The notes beneath the pieces were generated by a model. The model was given only the letters and a program-made list of their open reading frames with translations. It made no database searches and was not told the DNA's origin. The translations under genes were made by a program, and so were the position numbers. DNA of 64,000 nucleotides from Amoebophrya sp. A120 (lineage: Eukaryota; Sar; Dinophyceae; Syndiniales; Amoebophryaceae), in assembly GCA_905178155.1 (NCBI GenBank), contig CAJINV010000027.1, forward strand, positions 272,656-336,655. Direction: 5' to 3'. Below are positions 61,073 through 64,000 of the stretch, in pieces (the first letter of the stretch is position 1; each line of letters opens with the position of its first letter).

Positions 61073-61750
61073 GCAGCTGGGGGCCGTGGTTTTTCTCTGC
61101 GTCCCAAGATTTGCGCCGGCCATACCATGGGGAATCGCTCTCAGCGTCCCAAGATTTACACCGCCCCGGCTGGCCGGTCCGGTGGGCAGCCGCGGGCTGC
61201 GGTTTTTCTCAGCGTCCCAAGCTTTGCTTTGGCCATAGCATGGCGGTACGCTCTCAGCGTCCCAAGATTAAGACGGCCCAAAGGGTTGCCGCGTCCGCCC
61301 CTTGCCCCGGCGCTTGTTGTTCGCTGTTCCGTTTTTTGCTTCGTTTACACCGTCGGGGATGGCTCTCGCTGTCCCGTTTTTTACATTTGGCGGCCGACAG
61401 CATCTTGGCGCCCGATGTATCCCCTTGCCTGCCTCTCCGGGCTAGGCCGTACGGCAGGCAGCCGGGAGCCGGAATTTTGCTCGCTGTCTCGTTTTTTGCG
61501 TCGGCCATAGCGTCGGGGATGGCTTTTGCTTTTCCGTTTTTTACGTTTCCCGAAGGGCTTCAGCTTGCCGCCCGCTCCGTCCCTTGCTTGCCTTCCCTGG
61601 TTGGGTCGACCGGCGGACAGTGGAGGGCTGTGGTTTTGCTCGCTGCCTCGTTTTTTGCGTCGGCCATCCCTACCGTCGGGCATGGCTCGCGCTGTTGCGT
61701 TTTTTACATTTCCCGGCCGGCTGCATCTTGGTTGCAGGTGTCCAAGGTTG
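61073..61750. repeat. Degenerate GC-rich tandem repeat (CTCAGCGTCCCAAGATT family)
   Basis: Units contain CTC.GCGTCCCAAGATT or CTCGCTGTC.CGTTTTTT, followed by GGCCATA.C.TGGGG. They grade from one variant into the other over about 700 bp. No gene evidence. Confidence 0.7.
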
Positions 61751-61989
61751 TAAGATTTCGGCGAGAACCCGGCGGATGCTGATGTCCGTAAAACTCAACA
61801 GGCGGACGGATCGCGAGGCACAAGCGTGCTGCTAATCGTCGAAATCGTGGCGGCCGTTCTTTTTTATTTTTGGCAAGCTCGTCAAAGATTCGCGGAGCTC
61901 TGTGGCTGTGCGCCGATGTTGGCAGGTTCGACAACGTACGTGGAAGAGGTCAGGAATATTCGACGCGACTGGCGAATCCTTCGCGAAAC
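61751..61989. other. Dispersed-repeat copy and spacer
   Basis: 61768-61806 matches 43775-43815 (GGCGGATGCTGATGTCCG.AAAAC). The rest shows nothing recognisable. Confidence 0.45.
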
Positions 61990-63175
61990 GCTGGAAATAT
62001 TTTTTGACATACGGGCTCGCAAAAACATTCGAAAAGCTTCTACATCATTTAATATCACAAGGACACGATAATAGTGTTAAACAATGTAAACGTATGTTTG
62101 AACACGCAAACGCTACATTTGCGGACCATTGACCACATTTGCAAAATTTTGACTGGAGCTAAACTACAGAACGGCGTAGCAGAGAATGTGGGGTAGACGC
62201 TAGCCATTTTTGTTGTGTCGTAGTTTTATCATTCTCTTTCAAATCCATTCCAAAATTGAACAGACAAATAAATATTCGAAAGGTATCGGCAACATTTGAC
62301 AGAACTTGACGACATTCCTGAAGCTGTGGAAATGTTTGCCAAGATTTGATTGCAAAAGCATTCGAATACGTTCTTCATTTGATATCACAAAGAAACGAAA
62401 TACGTTTTACACAGGTGATGAAGACTGCGGAGATATCGGAGACGCCGCAAATGCTGCGTTTGCGAATCATCTATAGCTTTTGAGAAATTTTGGCGGTTGA
62501 TCTGATGGATAACAAACAAGGCGTAGCACTTCGGGCTGTGCTGTGGTGTTGGCGCTGATTTGAGTTTCATAGTTGAAAACTATTTGAAATCATTTATTCC
62601 AACAAACATTTTGAAATTCCGCGGATACACCACAAGAATATTCAAAATGTTTACCGCAATAAATAATTTCAAATAGTTTTCAACTATGAAATTCAAATCA
62701 GCGCCAACATGTGAACAGGCGCTGGCGTTTTCTTTTTTGTGGCGAATCGCTTGGAAATAAGTCTGTTCTCTGCGTCGATTCAAAAACTGAGCAAGCAGAT
62801 ACTTGAAAGGAATAGGCAACACTTGACAGAACTCGACGACATTCGCGAAGCTGTGAAAATAATTTGCAGCATGTAATTGCATTCCAGAAGATCTGCAAAC
62901 ACGTTCGAAAAAGTTCTTCACTTGATATCACTATGTCGTCAGACGCAAGTTATACTCGTTCTAAAATTCAGAAATACACCTTAAGGGCCGCAACTGATGC
63001 ATTTGCGCACTCGTATGCATTGTTTCGTATATTTGCTGCATTTTCGCTGCATAATTTGTGTTGGCGCATTGACCGGTTACGTACAAAAATAATTTCATCG
63101 TGCAAAACTACACAAGAAGAGAAAAGAGAGAGCAAGAAGCTGAAAGAGTTTCGTCGTAAAATTGTGAAAACGTGA
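61990..63175. repeat. About 866-bp repeat family, copy 2 (permuted)
   Basis: 61990-62725 matches 56740-57480, 62726-62935 matches 56260-56470, and 62936-63100 resembles 56470-56600. The module order is thus rotated relative to copy 1, as expected for pieces of a tandem array. Confidence 0.7.
62549..62707. mobile_element. Fold-back hairpin element, copy 2
   Basis: Same fold-back as at 57304-57461. Arms of about 67 bp begin TTGGCGCTGATTTGA and end TCAAATCAGCGCCAA, with the identical loop. The match is better than in copy 1. Confidence 0.8.
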
Positions 63176-63193
63176 ACACCTTCCGAACCTGCA

Positions 63194-63314
63194 GGATGTA
63201 TTTTTAGCCCCGCTAAATACTACTTGAGTCATACCCGAAGTGGTGTTTTGTCCTTGAGGTTGCTAGTGTTCTCATGATGATCTGCCCGGTGCCAACAATC
63301 TAAAAATACATTCC
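63194..63314. repeat. Short fold-back (GGATGTATTTTTAG / CTAAAAATACATTCC)
   Basis: Inverted arms of 14-15 bp about 90 bp apart, just upstream of the second integrase frame. Function unknown; it could mark an element end. Confidence 0.4.
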
Positions 63315-64000
63315 TCGACCTCAAAAGTGTTACTTTTCCGTTTTTTATTTCCCAACTACGAAATCAACTCGTACCGAATTCCCTTAACATTTCGACGGCG
63401 ATTTTTTCGACGAGTTTCCGTTTCAACCTGTTATCACTTTACAAATTGACACTGATGGGGCTGTATACGTGTTTTTGGAGTATGAAAATCATCGACGACA
63501 AAGGCATGGAAAGAGCACCGATTTACCGAACCAGTAACATGTACCAGGTGGGAGTTTATTACGATTCCGAAAAACAAGAAGTAGCAGCGATTTCCCAGAC
63601 CAGTAAAATGCTGCAACACCAGCGCAACATGCATTTTTTCGACACTACCTGCAGAATCAAGAACTGCCACGCCTGTCAGCAGAACAAGGGGCAGAAACCG
63701 TCGCACAACCGACGACCACAAGAAAAAGGAATAACGGCGAAAAAGTTCAACGAGGTGGTCCACATCGACATCGTTGGACCGATTTCCCTGCGCTCGTTTC
63801 ATAACCATCGCTACCTTTGCAACCTGGTAGATGGTTGCACAGGATGGGGGGAAAGCTACCCCCTCAAGAGCAAAACAGAAACCTACCGCGCACTACGGCA
63901 ATGGGTCCAATCTCATGGACGACCTGCCGCAGTAAGATGCGACAACGGCACCGAGTTCCAGTATCTGTTTGCAAAAGAGTGCAGAAGATACAACACCACC
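63278..64000 (+). CDS. Second retroelement integrase (partial, runs off the window)
   Basis: A frame open from 63278 to the window end reads CRIKNCHACQQNKGQK (C-x2-C end of the integrase zinc finger) and VVHIDIVGPISLRSFHNHRY (first catalytic Asp). After RYLCNLVDGCTGW it reads AAVRCDNGTEFQYLF (second catalytic Asp). The catalytic Glu lies beyond the edge. ATGs at 63455 and 63482 are possible starts, but in such elements this part is usually internal to Pol. It is clearly different in sequence from the integrase at 47-48 kb and lies on the opposite strand, so it belongs to another element. Confidence 0.85.

Overview
ORGANISM. The window looks like nuclear DNA of a dinoflagellate-lineage protist, most likely a syndinean such as Amoebophrya (inference). 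All host genes that can be read between about 2.7 and 43.1 kb lie on the plus strand. They are broken by dozens of short introns that are themselves repeat elements with terminal inverted repeats (TIRs) and about 5-bp target-site duplications (TSDs). Most of these introns lack GT/AG ends. This matches the 'introner' elements reported for Amoebophrya. Removing each element together with one TSD copy restores long, recognisable proteins.

INTRONER FAMILIES (letters are mine; 5' TIR starts). A: TATCAAATGCAAATATGTCT. B: TATCCTGTGTAAAAACGTCC. C: TATCAAAAGGAAAAATCCCC. D: TATCG..GAAAAAACTGTTTC. E: TATCCAAGAAAAAA. F: TATCAAACTGAAAAGTGC. G: TATGAAAATGAACCGTG. H: TATTCTTCAGAAAAGTACAC. I: TATCAAAAAGACAAGCGCCC. 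The interiors of all families are rich in TTGTNATGC and its complement GCATNACAA. Elements occur nested, back-to-back and as hosts of satellite arrays.

LAYOUT. 1-0.4 kb: 3' end of an unknown gene. 2.7-13.7 kb: epsin-like endocytic adaptor (ENTH domain, UBA-like helix, Gln/Pro-rich tail, NPF motif). 14.4-23.6 kb: secreted or membrane multi-EF-hand protein with an acidic repeat tail and a C-terminal membrane anchor. About 26-28.8 kb: polytopic membrane protein. 29.4-34.1 kb: glycosyltransferase-like protein with two related domains, only the second of which keeps a DxD motif. 34.6-35.3 kb: small secreted Cys-rich protein ending KSEL. 35.8-37.9 kb: beta-propeller-like protein. 38.2-41.0 kb: TFIIH p62/Tfb1 homologue. 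41.3-43.1 kb: membrane-anchored six-blade kelch protein.

REPEAT HALF. 43.1-45.9 kb is gene-free and partly AT-rich. 45.9-56.2 kb is a complete minus-strand Ty3/Gypsy-type LTR retrotransposon with two about 1.05-kb LTRs and a 4-bp TSD. Its Gag-protease and Pol reading frames are separated by one UGA followed by CUAG, and Pol has three later frame breaks. 56.2-63.2 kb is a block of repeats: an about 866-bp tandem family, fold-back hairpin elements, a 141-bp x 10 satellite, a 106-bp x 5 satellite and dispersed GGCACGCGTGCC palindromes. At the right edge (63.3-64.0 kb, plus strand) a second retroelement integrase enters and runs off the window.

LIMITS. All exon boundaries were worked out by eye from TIR/TSD logic and frame continuity. 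They can be off by a few bases, and 5' ends are often uncertain. No database search was possible.
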